A DNA stretch of 15,962 nt from 2-12-FULL-42-15 sp964196565 (GCA_964196565.1 CAXMUH010000027.1:1-15962); one strand, 5' to 3'; positions 6,056-12,425 are shown, counted from the first letter of the stretch. The notes: a model not told the origin generated them from the sequence alone. Program-made: numbers and translations.

Positions 6056-6886
6056 ATGTTTAAAAAAATTATAATTTTGTTGTTGAGTTGTGCTGTTTTG
6101 ACACTTCTGGGCTGCACACAAGAGAAAACTCCGGCCGATGTTATTAAAGTGGGTACTATCGCAGGTCCTGAAACCAAACTGCTGGAAGTGGCAAAAGGGG
6201 TCGCTAAAAGATGTTATGGTTTGAATATTATAATTGTCGCATTTACGGATTACAATACTCCAAATGCCGCTCTAAATGATGGCAGCATTGGGGCCAATAT
6301 GTTTCAGCATAAGCCATTTTTAGACAAAGCAATCCAAGAGCGCGGATACGATATTGTTTCGGTCGGTAAGACGTTTATTTACCCGATGGGTGTTTATTCA
6401 AATAAGATTCAGCATTTAAGCCAGTTAAAACAGGGCGATAAAGTGGCGATTCCAAACGATCCGAGTAATGAGACGCGAGCTTTGTTATTATTACAAAAGG
6501 CTGGTCTTATTACCTTAAAACCAAAAATTACAGTTTTGGGAACCATCAGTGACATTCAGCTCAACCACAAGCAGCTTAAATTTGTAGCGTTAAATGCAGC
6601 GCAATTACCGCGTTCATTAAGCGATGTTACCATTGCGGTGATTAATACTAACTTTGCAATTCCCGCAGGATTATCGCCATCAAAAGCTTTATATGCGGAA
6701 GCTGCAGATTCACCTTATGCGAATGTTGTCGTCGTACACAAGGGTAATACGGAGTTGCCAAAAGTAAAAGAATTGGTTGCGAGTTTACATTCAAAAGAGG
6801 TATTACAAGCAGCTAAACAAATTTTTGGTGATGGTGCATTGCCAGCGTGGAATGTAGGCGCGCCAGTGATGCCATGTAAAAAGTAA
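6056..6886 (+). CDS. metQ: Methionine-binding lipoprotein, first copy
   Basis: Substrate-binding protein (NLPA lipoprotein family) delivering methionine to MetNI. The 276-residue product has a lipoprotein signal with lipobox LLGC, lipidated at C20. The mature part shows IKVGTIAGPE, NAALNDGSIGANMFQHKPFL, FIYPMGVYSNKI, VAIPNDPSN, LLLLQKAGLI and AVINTNFA, all corresponding to MetQ motifs. Two mature cysteines, C53 (in KRCYGLN) and C274 (PCKK at the end), are absent from E. coli MetQ as I recall it, and the C-terminus extends beyond the usual end; a disulfide is plausible. The start is preceded by AGGGG. It follows metI by 9 bp and is followed by a close paralogue, about three quarters identical by eye. 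Confidence 0.93.
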   Translation: MFKKIIILLLSCAVLTLLGCTQEKTPADVIKVGTIAGPETKLLEVAKGVAKRCYGLNIIIVAFTDYNTPNAALNDGSIGANMFQHKPFLDKAIQERGYDIVSVGKTFIYPMGVYSNKIQHLSQLKQGDKVAIPNDPSNETRALLLLQKAGLITLKPKITVLGTISDIQLNHKQLKFVALNAAQLPRSLSDVTIAVINTNFAIPAGLSPSKALYAEAADSPYANVVVVHKGNTELPKVKELVASLHSKEVLQAAKQIFGDGALPAWNVGAPVMPCKK

Positions 6887-6930
6887 TTTCATTGTAGGGT
6901 GGATTAGCGACATCAAATAGGGAGAAATAA

Positions 6931-7758
6931 ATGTTTAAAAAAATCATGTTGCCATTGATTGGCTGTGCTGCTCTAGTTCTTGCCGGCTGCCATGAGAGAA
7001 CACCGGCCAATGTGATTAGGGTGGGCACCATAGCAGGCCCAGAAACCAGACTGATGGAGGTGGCAAAATGGGTCGCTAAAAAATGTTATGGTTTGAATAT
7101 TAAAATTGTCACATTTACGGATTACACTACCCCAAATGCCGCGCTAAATGATGGTAGCATTGGGGCCAATATGTTTCAGCATATGCCATTTCTACACAAA
7201 GCGGTGGAAGAGCATGGCTACGATATTGTTTCGGTCGGTAGGACCTTTATTTACCCGATGGGCATTTACTCAAATAAAATTAGAGATTTAAGTCAGTTAA
7301 GGTCTGGCGATAAAGTTGCAATTCCAAATGATCCCACCAATGAAGAACGTGCTTTGTTATTGTTGCAAAAAGCAAAATTGATTACCTTAAGGTCCAATGT
7401 TTCAGCTCTAGCAACGATCAATGATATTCAAATCAACCGCAAGCATCTTAAATTTATAGCGTTAAATGCAGCGCAATTACCGGATGCATTAAGCGATGTT
7501 ACGATTGCAGTAATTAATACTAACTTTGCAATCCCCGCAGGATTTCCGCCATCAAGCGCGATATATGCCGAATCTGCAGATGCACCTTACGCCAATGTTG
7601 TGGCCGTACGCAAGGATAATACTGAGTTACCCAAAGTAAAAGAATTGGTTGCCAGTTTGCATTCAAAAGAGGTATTAAGGGAAGCTAAGCGAATTTTTGG
7701 CGATGGCGCAATCCCTGCGTGGAATATCCATGCGCGAGAGAAGCCGTGTAAAAAGTAA
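6931..7758 (+). CDS. metQ: Methionine-binding lipoprotein, second copy
   Basis: Tandem paralogue of the preceding gene, 275 residues, lipobox VLAGC with C20 as the lipidation site. It keeps the core motifs (VGTIAGPET, NAALNDGSIGANMFQH, VAIPNDPTNEE, AVINTNFAIPAG, ELPKVKELVASLHSKEVL) and the same extra cysteine pair (C52 and C273). Differences cluster in surface positions and around residues 150-180, so it could differ in ligand preference (for example D- versus L-methionine, or a derivative), but nothing visible decides this. Strong GGGAG site at 6921-6925. The 44-bp gap after the first copy holds no promoter that I can see, so it should belong to the same transcript. A repeat element begins 12 bp after its stop. 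Confidence 0.92.
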   Translation: MFKKIMLPLIGCAALVLAGCHERTPANVIRVGTIAGPETRLMEVAKWVAKKCYGLNIKIVTFTDYTTPNAALNDGSIGANMFQHMPFLHKAVEEHGYDIVSVGRTFIYPMGIYSNKIRDLSQLRSGDKVAIPNDPTNEERALLLLQKAKLITLRSNVSALATINDIQINRKHLKFIALNAAQLPDALSDVTIAVINTNFAIPAGFPPSSAIYAESADAPYANVVAVRKDNTELPKVKELVASLHSKEVLREAKRIFGDGAIPAWNIHAREKPCKK

Positions 7759-7769
7759 TTTCGGCACCC

Positions 7770-7920
7770 GTAGCCTGAACGACTTGTCGGCCAGGAATAT
7801 TGTGCAAAGCGCAATGAAAAATAATTTGAATCATGCTGCGCATGCTGCGCATGATGCTTCCCGGCCAGCCGACACGGATGTCGTCCCGAGCGAAGCCGAG
7901 GGATCTGCTGCCCGGGCTAC
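7770..7920. repeat. MITE-like nested inverted-repeat element, copy 2
   Basis: Diverged relative of 2042-2212. It opens with GTAGCC and closes with CCCGGGCTAC. It has the same internal order: a GGCCAGGAAT, TTGTGCAAAGCGC, an ATCATGC ... GCATGAT hairpin (here with a doubled CATGCTGCG unit), and TTCCCGGCC. The right part carries an added GTCCCGAGCGAAGCCGAGGGAT, a sequence type also seen at about 8120-8140 as TGTCCTGAGCGAAGTCGAAGG, so this copy looks chimeric. It sits between metQ and the 3' side of rnpB, where two transcripts converge. Confidence 0.7.
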
Positions 7921-7921
7921 T

Positions 7922-7959
7922 TTGGCCACAAATGAGTGTGTCTAGAAAAAAATGACTAA
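7922..7959. repeat. 38-bp exact direct repeat, copy A
   Basis: Identical over 38 bp to 8141-8178. Read on minus it is the T-rich sequence that directly follows rnpB, including TCATTTTTTTCTAGA. This copy is detached from rnpB by 181 bp of other repeat DNA and follows the MITE-like element by one base. Confidence 0.9.
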
Positions 7960-8021
7960 AAAGGTTTGCAAGTATCTGCATTTGAGACTTTACACGCGCT
8001 CAGTTGTGAGACAAGAGCCTG

Positions 8022-8114
8022 TCCCGGACTTGATCCGGGATTGAATGCAAAATTGATGAAAGAGCGCAGTGTACATGAGGGTACATGAGCACCTTGAAGA
8101 AATTTTTCATTCAA
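8022..8114. repeat. Composite inverted-repeat element between the 38-bp repeats
   Basis: TCCCGGA-CTTGA-TCCGGGA (8022-8040) is a perfect hairpin. Directly after it, TTGAATGCAAAATT (8041-8054) pairs with AATTTTTCATTCAA (8101-8114) at 13 of 14 positions. The loop contains GTACATGAG twice in tandem (8071-8089). No coding frame. This has the look of a dispersed palindromic repeat; family unknown to me. Confidence 0.6.
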
Positions 8115-8140
8115 GGCTTGTCCTGAGCGAAGTCGAAGGA

Positions 8141-8178
8141 TTGGCCACAAATGAGTGTGTCTAGAAAAAAATGACTAA
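8141..8178. repeat. 38-bp exact direct repeat, copy B (rnpB downstream region)
   Basis: Exact copy of 7922-7959. Here it abuts the 3' end of rnpB on minus. It supplies the T7 tract (8165-8171 on plus as A7) that probably ends RNase P RNA synthesis. Confidence 0.9.

Positions 8179-8188
<10 letters not shown>
8165..8188 (-). terminator. Likely terminator of rnpB
   Basis: On minus, TGACT and AGTCA form a short stem around CCAACTT, followed by A and seven T. The stem overlaps the 3' strand of the P1 helix of RNase P RNA. Short stem, so moderate confidence. Confidence 0.5.
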
Positions 8189-8547
<359 letters not shown>

Positions 8548-8551
8548 TGGC

Positions 8552-8580
8552 AGTATAGACCTAAAGCATGCTCAATTGAA
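8552..8580 (-). promoter_or_regulatory. rnpB promoter
   Basis: On minus, TTCAAT (8575-8580), 17-bp spacer, TATACT (8552-8557). Initiation about 6-7 bases on would place the 5' end at about 8545-8547, exactly where helix P1 begins. Confidence 0.7.
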
Positions 8581-8633
8581 CCTTTTTTAATGAGCTATAT
8601 TTAATCAGAATGCTTATAAATTGGAGCGAAACC

Positions 8634-9440
8634 ATGAAGTATCAGCAACTTATCGAGCAATTTTGGCAACAATATTCCAAAGAGATTAAAGCTGCTAATA
8701 AGATCCATCATTTATTAGAGCAAGAAGGCGAGCATATCGTCAATGATCATATTGCCCTTCGAACCATCGATGACCCGCGGGTTAATATTGATGTGCTTGC
8801 AGAACCATTTATCGATGATGGCTATGTGGAAAAAGCCGGTTATGATTTTCCGATAAAAAAGCTCTATGCTAAACATTTTGAGCATCCCGATAAAGATGCG
8901 CCGAAGGTTTTTATCAGTCAATTACTTGCTGCGAGTTTTGAAGGTTGGGTGCATGATTTTTTAATTGGTTTGATCGATCAAATCCCCAAAGAGATATTAA
9001 AAGACCCCGTAAAATTATTATTTTGCGGTACGCAGTGGTCTCCAATTAATTATGAAGATTATGAAAAGTTATTAGCGGCATCACAATATGCTGCATGGTT
9101 CTATGCTTATGGTTTTCGCGCCAATCACTTTACAATAAGCCTTAATCATATGCATAAATACGACACGGTGGAAAAAATAAATGAATTTTTAAAGTCGAAT
9201 GGTTTTGCATTAAATGCTGAAAATGGCGAAATCAAAGGCACGGCACAAGATTTATTAGAGCAAAGTTCTACGATGGCTGAGAAAATACCGATTGAATTTG
9301 AAGATGGCGCGCACGAGATACCTTCTTGCTATTATGAATTTGCTAAACGTTATGTCGATAAAAACGGTGATTTATTTGGAGGGTTTGTCGCAGCATCTGC
9401 GGATAAGATTTTTGAAAGTACGCATAACAAGCCTGATTAA
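8634..9440 (+). CDS. DUF1338 family metalloenzyme (2-oxoadipate dioxygenase/decarboxylase-like)
   Basis: Cytoplasmic protein of 268 residues belonging to the DUF1338 (HglS/YdcJ-related) family. Characterised members are Fe(II) enzymes that turn 2-oxoadipate into 2-hydroxyglutarate in lysine breakdown. The metal-binding positions of the family appear present: H39 in HIALRT, H165 in RANHFT and E235 in YYEFAKRY. The protein is shorter than HglS, like many compact family members, so the true substrate is uncertain. The start at 8634 is chosen over an ATG at 8610 because GGAG at 8623-8626 has ideal spacing. No other lysine catabolism gene is nearby; it is a single-gene unit flanked by rnpB and an oppositely oriented small gene. 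Family call is good; reaction is inference. Confidence 0.82.
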   Translation: MKYQQLIEQFWQQYSKEIKAANKIHHLLEQEGEHIVNDHIALRTIDDPRVNIDVLAEPFIDDGYVEKAGYDFPIKKLYAKHFEHPDKDAPKVFISQLLAASFEGWVHDFLIGLIDQIPKEILKDPVKLLFCGTQWSPINYEDYEKLLAASQYAAWFYAYGFRANHFTISLNHMHKYDTVEKINEFLKSNGFALNAENGEIKGTAQDLLEQSSTMAEKIPIEFEDGAHEIPSCYYEFAKRYVDKNGDLFGGFVAASADKIFESTHNKPD

Positions 9441-9459
9441 TTCAATTCAATCAAACGCG

Positions 9460-9487
9460 TCACTCAAAGCTCTGGGCTTTTGGGTGA
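9460..9487. terminator. Hairpin between convergent genes
   Basis: TCACTCAAAGC (9460-9470) pairs with GCTTTTGGGTGA (9476-9487) with one G-T wobble and one bulge, loop TCTGG. It lies after the DUF1338 gene and overlaps the last codons of the small minus-strand gene. It lacks a T-tract on either side, so its role as a shared terminator is tentative. Confidence 0.4.
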
Positions 9488-9634
9488 TACATCAACTAGG
9501 ACTGCCTCTTGTTCAGCTCTCGTTAAGCCAGCAAGTGCTTTATCCGCATGTTCACGCTCAGCAAAGAATGCATGTACGTTTTTTATGCTATGCGGCAATT
9601 TTGGGATATGGTCAAACATCGTTGTTTTGGCCAT
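9464..9634 (-). CDS. Small conserved-looking protein of 56 residues, unknown function
   Basis: Reading minus from the ATG at 9634 gives 56 codons ending in TGA at 9464. The support for a real gene is a strong AGGAG site 7 bases before the ATG, a candidate promoter upstream (9698-9727), and a composition typical of a soluble protein. The product begins MAKTTMFDHIP, then a charged helical part with AFFAEREHADKALAG and LTRAEQEAVL, and ends VSPKSPEL. No signal peptide, membrane segment or cysteine. It is convergent with the DUF1338 gene and divergent from yajQ. I do not recognise the family. The predicted pattern (short disordered start, amphipathic helix, short tail) could fit a regulatory or binding peptide, but this is open. 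Confidence 0.6.
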   Translation of the reverse strand: MAKTTMFDHIPKLPHSIKNVHAFFAEREHADKALAGLTRAEQEAVLVDVSPKSPEL

Positions 9635-9697
9635 AAATTAGCTCCTTTTCTTAAACAAAGATTGATTTTTCAATCTCGTGTAATCTATCTCTCACAC

Positions 9698-9727
9698 ATA
9701 ATAGAGCAAATCTCTCTAACAATGCAA
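9698..9727 (-). promoter_or_regulatory. Putative promoter of the 56-residue gene
   Basis: On minus, TTGCAT (9722-9727), 18-bp spacer, TATTAT (9698-9703). The 5' untranslated region would contain a perfect hairpin AGATTGA / TCAATCT (9659-9665 with 9670-9676). Confidence 0.5.
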
Positions 9728-9761
9728 TACGCTAAACAAATAAGTTACAAAAAGTTACTTT

Positions 9762-9790
9762 TTGCATTAATCCCGTGAAAAACATATAGT
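9762..9790 (+). promoter_or_regulatory. yajQ promoter
   Basis: TTGCAT (9762-9767), 17-bp spacer, TATAGT (9785-9790), about 40 bp before the yajQ start. It is divergent from the promoter at 9698-9727, and an AAAAAGT-T-ACTTTTT palindrome (9750-9764) lies between the two, possibly an operator or a simple AT-rich structure. Confidence 0.6.
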
Positions 9791-9828
9791 ATTTGTAGTT
9801 TTTGGCTATTAATGTGGGAGTATAAGCT

Positions 9829-10311
9829 ATGCCATCTTTTGATATTGTCTGCGAATTGGACGAACACGAAGTCTCAAATGCGGTTGATCAAGCTAACCGC
9901 GAAGTAGGTAACCGGTTTGATTTTAAAGGCACAAACGCTAAATTTGATCTTAATAAAGACACAATTAAGTTATCTGCAGAAGCTGACTTTCAGTTAAAAC
10001 AAATGATCGAAGTACTGTGCAATAAATTCACCAAACGCAGTATTGATTTAGGGCATATGGAGATAGCGGATCCAGTGATTCAACATAAATCAGCGGAGCA
10101 GGTCATCACGATGAAACAAGGCATACCCGCAGATATTGCTAAGAAAGTAGTAAAACTTTTAAAAGAGAAAAAATTTAAAGTCCAAGCGAGTATTCAAGGC
10201 GATCAAGTGCGAGTAACCGGTAAAAAGCGTGATGATTTGCAGGAAGTAATGGCGTGTTTGAGAGGAGAGGATGTGGGCTTGCCGTTGAATTTTACTAATT
10301 TCCGCGATTAA
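9829..10311 (+). CDS. yajQ: YajQ family nucleotide-binding protein
   Basis: Cytoplasmic protein of the YajQ/UPF0234 family; some members bind cyclic di-GMP and act through a transcription factor, and others have been linked to RNA or nucleotide binding. The 160-residue product is full length, opening MPSFDIVCELD, with the family stretches ANREVGNRFDFKG (23-35), KLSAEADFQLKQM, DLGHMEIADPV, TMKQGIPADIAKK, and closing with the DLQEVMACLRG and PLNFTNFRD segments. Ribosome binding site GGGAG about 9 bases before the ATG. It stands alone; its neighbours on both sides read the other way. Which ligand or partner it uses here cannot be read from sequence. Confidence 0.93.
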   Translation: MPSFDIVCELDEHEVSNAVDQANREVGNRFDFKGTNAKFDLNKDTIKLSAEADFQLKQMIEVLCNKFTKRSIDLGHMEIADPVIQHKSAEQVITMKQGIPADIAKKVVKLLKEKKFKVQASIQGDQVRVTGKKRDDLQEVMACLRGEDVGLPLNFTNFRD

Positions 10312-10413
10312 ATATCCACGGGACAAGCCCTTTGGCATTTATCCTTTTAGATTTCGCCTACGCGCGGAATAAATTTAAATTTGAGGTTCTTTGCTTGGTA
10401 CGCCCATCTGTGG

Positions 10414-10468
10414 CTCGGGCGCTTGACAGAACAGTATGTACTAACGTGTACACTCCGCCACGCCCGAG
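10414..10468. repeat. Palindromic element downstream of yajQ
   Basis: CTCGGGCG (10414-10421) and CGCCCGAG (10461-10468) are a perfect 8-bp inverted repeat. The interior can fold further through GTAC-containing arms around 10436-10454. No T-tract. It sits between convergent yajQ and the barrel gene and may act as a bidirectional barrier or be a REP-like repeat. Confidence 0.5.
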
Positions 10469-10506
10469 AGATTCTGATGTGCGGGATTTAATGAGTAATT
10501 AAGGTA

Positions 10507-11346
10507 TCAATATTGACTCATTACATAAGTTTGTAGTGTATTGCTTTCGTTTATCTTGGCATTTTTATGGCTTAGTCTCTTTGGTCTGTTCATTTTGGCA
10601 TTGTTATAACTTAGTCTCTTTGGTTTGTTCATCCTGGAATTGAAAGAATGTGGTTTATTTGGATAGTTCACACTTCTTTTGCCGAAATAACGATTAACAC
10701 CCACAGTTACGTCTACTACATCAATGTAGCCAGTGTCGTTGAAGCAGTTAAATGCAGCACTGGCGCATCCGAGAGCGCCGTCAGTGTTATACGCGTAACT
10801 GCTGGCGATAAAGAATTCGGTTTTCTTTGACTTTGTCACAGGAAATATTAATGCGAGTCGAACCTTAGGCGCGCCACGTGCACCCGAATTGGCTAGTTGA
10901 GTTGAATTACGCCATTTGACCCATGAAACTTCGTAACCACCATTAACTTCGACACCAACATGGCGCCCCATGTAACCTAAGGTGACGAGGAAGTCTAATG
11001 AGGGACTATTGTAAATTCCCACTGGTGCAGCGCGGGTACTATTTACAAGGTTGACGCTATTAAAACGCGACGCCCATGCAGAGTTGCCCGCAATACTCAA
11101 GCCATAATAGAATGGAATCGACTGGGCTTGACCTAAAGCCGAAAAGCTTAGCTGCAGAAGATTACCCCACGAATCACCAGGCATCACTTCAGTTCCAAGA
11201 TAACGCGAGCCCACAGCAGCCGAAGTGCGAAAGCTAAATTGACTTGGCACTAGATATTCAATGCCTCCAGCTAAAACCCCACCTGATTGAAGCGTTAGTC
11301 CAATAATAGCTGATGATAGGATTAGAAGTTTTTTTGTTTGATTCAT
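10507..11346 (-). CDS. Outer-membrane beta-barrel protein, paralogue 2, with basic repeat tail
   Basis: Unnamed 279-residue exported protein homologous to 3328-4077. Signal peptide of about 26 residues (MNQTKK start, cut near VLA-GG). Shared barrel motifs: SFRTSAAVGSRY, ASRFNSVN (92-99), SLDFL (116-120), SWVKWRNS (141-148), the conserved C194-x6-C201 within FNCFND, and a last strand VTVGVNRYF ending at F221, a good barrel-assembly signal. Unlike paralogue 1 it continues for 58 residues in a Lys/Arg/Asn-rich tail with two 13-residue tandem repeats, MNKPKRLSYNNAK (239-251) and MNRPKRLSHKNAK (252-264). A tail after the last strand would lie in the periplasm. AGGA lies 8 bases before the ATG. The cysteine-rich gene at 11684-12094 is upstream on the same strand. 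Function unknown. Confidence 0.75.
   Translation of the reverse strand: MNQTKKLLILSSAIIGLTLQSGGVLAGGIEYLVPSQFSFRTSAAVGSRYLGTEVMPGDSWGNLLQLSFSALGQAQSIPFYYGLSIAGNSAWASRFNSVNLVNSTRAAPVGIYNSPSLDFLVTLGYMGRHVGVEVNGGYEVSWVKWRNSTQLANSGARGAPKVRLALIFPVTKSKKTEFFIASSYAYNTDGALGCASAAFNCFNDTGYIDVVDVTVGVNRYFGKRSVNYPNKPHSFNSRMNKPKRLSYNNAKMNRPKRLSHKNAKINESNTLQTYVMSQY
10555..10632. repeat. 39-bp tandem repeat in the barrel gene's 3' end
   Basis: Two in-frame 39-bp units (10555-10593 and 10594-10632) encode the two basic 13-residue repeats. The preceding NKPHSFNSR codons may be a decayed third unit. Repeat number could vary between strains. Confidence 0.8.
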
Positions 11347-11421
11347 ATATTTACTTCCTGTAAAAAATTGCTCACTGCTGAGAAGATTAACGCGAGATTA
11401 ATCCCCCTATATGTTAATGTT

Positions 11422-11451
11422 AATATAAGCATATATCGCATTGTCTGTAAA
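11422..11451 (-). promoter_or_regulatory. Putative promoter of barrel paralogue 2
   Basis: On minus, TTTACA (11446-11451), 18-bp spacer, TATATT (11422-11427), about 75 bp before the start codon. The leader repeats AGATTAA-like units around 11383-11402. Confidence 0.4.
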
Positions 11452-11630
11452 GCACTTTTGTCATATGAACAAAGACCTTATATTTAAAAATGTATTACCT
11501 GTGGATTCGATGTCATGCTGATATGCTACTGACATAACTCGTCAGTTATCCTCGCATCATCAACTCAACCGGAGAACATGTTTGCATTAACCCAGCTGAA
11601 AGTTGGCGCTCTTGGCGCCTAGGATAAACA

Positions 11631-11659
11631 AGATCGCCGCACTTGTGCTGCGACGATCT
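11631..11659 (-). terminator. Terminator-like hairpin after cysteine-rich gene 2
   Basis: AGATCG (11631-11636) pairs with CGATCT (11654-11659), extended by CGCA / TGCG (11638-11641 with 11649-11652). The position between them (11637/11653) is C-A on plus but becomes G-U on minus RNA, so an 11-bp stem forms only in the minus transcript. It is followed on minus by TTGTTT, a weak T-tract, and lies 25 bp after the stop of the gene at 11684. Confidence 0.6.
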
Positions 11660-11683
11660 AAAAACATAAAACTGTAGTGTAAA

Positions 11684-12094
11684 TTAAGGTGTTGTTGTGC
11701 ACTCAGTGTAATGAACTCTGGCATCGGCCAGGGGAGCGGCGCAAGTAGCAATCCCGACCACGGTTGCGCTGTAAGCTTGGAAAGTAGGGTTAATGGTTCC
11801 CGGGGATATTATTTGGCACATTTGAAGAAGTTCACTAAATGCCGTGCAATATATAGTCTGCGCAGCACATCCCCATGTGCTGGAGAGGATGGCTACGTTT
11901 GGCCCCGGCGTAGGCCAACCCGGTAAGTTATTCGGTATGTTGCCCGCAGCCAATAATTGAGCAGCATTATAGACGTTATTCCGAGTAGTGCAAACAGTCT
12001 GAGCAGTGGATCCAGGCGTATCTTTTGCCGAGGCTGTCCCAACAAAGCAGCCCATCAATGCAATCGAGCACACCAGAGTTTTCTTAATATTCAT
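11684..12094 (-). CDS. Small secreted cysteine-rich protein (family member 2)
   Basis: Unrecognised 136-residue exported protein, paralogue of 2811-3203. Signal peptide MNIKKTLVCSIALMGCFVGTASA with likely cleavage after A23; it differs from member 1 at only a handful of positions. The mature part has six cysteines (35, 76, 83, 93, 118, 132). The shared core is C76-A-x5-C83-x2-F-S-x5-C93-x2-I-S, and the end keeps C118-A-A ... Y-T-E-C132. A Pro/Gly/Asn-rich insert (51-66) is specific to this copy. The ribosome binding region is also conserved between the two genes: AAAAGGA at similar distance. Its mature sequence has diverged far more than its signal peptide, as seen in surface-exposed or antigen-like proteins. 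It sits upstream of a barrel gene, whereas member 1 sits downstream of one. No lipobox. Confidence 0.75.
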   Translation of the reverse strand: MNIKKTLVCSIALMGCFVGTASAKDTPGSTAQTVCTTRNNVYNAAQLLAAGNIPNNLPGWPTPGPNVAILSSTWGCAAQTIYCTAFSELLQMCQIISPGTINPTFQAYSATVVGIATCAAPLADARVHYTECTTTP

Positions 12095-12393
12095 ATCATA
12101 ATTCCTTTTATAGTTTGAGTTGGTCAGTAAGCCTACTCCAAAGACCTTCGGATTATTAGATCAGTTATTTACAGTGTTGTAAAGATATGTACAAATAGAG
12201 ATTTTCAAAGGATCGGTCACGTCATCCTACCCCGAGGACGCGAGTTCATTAAATAAAAATTAAAATCCCGCATATCGACAATCACTTCTCACTTTCTCAC
12301 TACAGCTTTGAGCAAATAAACCCCAAAATGCATCTTTCTTCTCATTTTTAGCGATTTTATCGGCACAAATAGGAAAAAAGTGCAATGAAGTAG
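12095..12393. other. Intergenic region with a 16-bp palindrome
   Basis: No gene supported. The notable site is TTTACA-GTGT-TGTAAA (12168-12183), a perfect palindrome about 75-90 bp before the minus-strand cysteine-rich gene, placed where an operator could act; on minus it overlaps a TTTACA and is followed 19 bp on by TAATAAT-like sequence. The remainder up to the mraZ promoter shows nothing I recognise. Confidence 0.4.
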
Positions 12394-12425
12394 TATAATG
12401 TGGATATAAGTGGGAGAAATTGTTT
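12394..12425 (+). promoter_or_regulatory. mra promoter -10 and MraZ-box-like repeats
   Basis: A perfect TATAAT (12394-12399) is followed by TGGAT (12401), TGGGA (12411) and TGTTT (12421), spaced exactly 10 bp apart. MraZ is known to repress its own operon by binding TGGGN repeats with 5-bp spacers. Here only the central unit is canonical. The -35 is weak. Confidence 0.6.

Larger units (their letters stand above)
11347..11683. other. Intergenic region between barrel 2 and cysteine-rich gene 2
   Basis: No standard gene. It holds the putative barrel promoter (11422-11451, minus), a tiny plus-strand frame with good ribosome binding site (11578-11622), and the terminator hairpin of the cysteine-rich gene (11631-11659). 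A short CTGAC / GTCAG hairpin lies near 11529-11545. Confidence 0.5.

Noticed and set aside
7922..8178. CRISPR array or phage attachment sites
   Set aside because: Only two repeat copies 181 bp apart, no further units, no cas genes and no integrase or tRNA; a duplicated rnpB flank explains it better.
8610..8633. Start at 8610 for the DUF1338 gene
   Set aside because: No ribosome site before it, while GGAG lies inside this extension at ideal distance from 8634.
9292..9778. Two overlapping plus-strand frames after the DUF1338 gene
   Set aside because: They overlap the DUF1338 end and the better supported minus-strand 56-codon gene, and have no convincing start sites.
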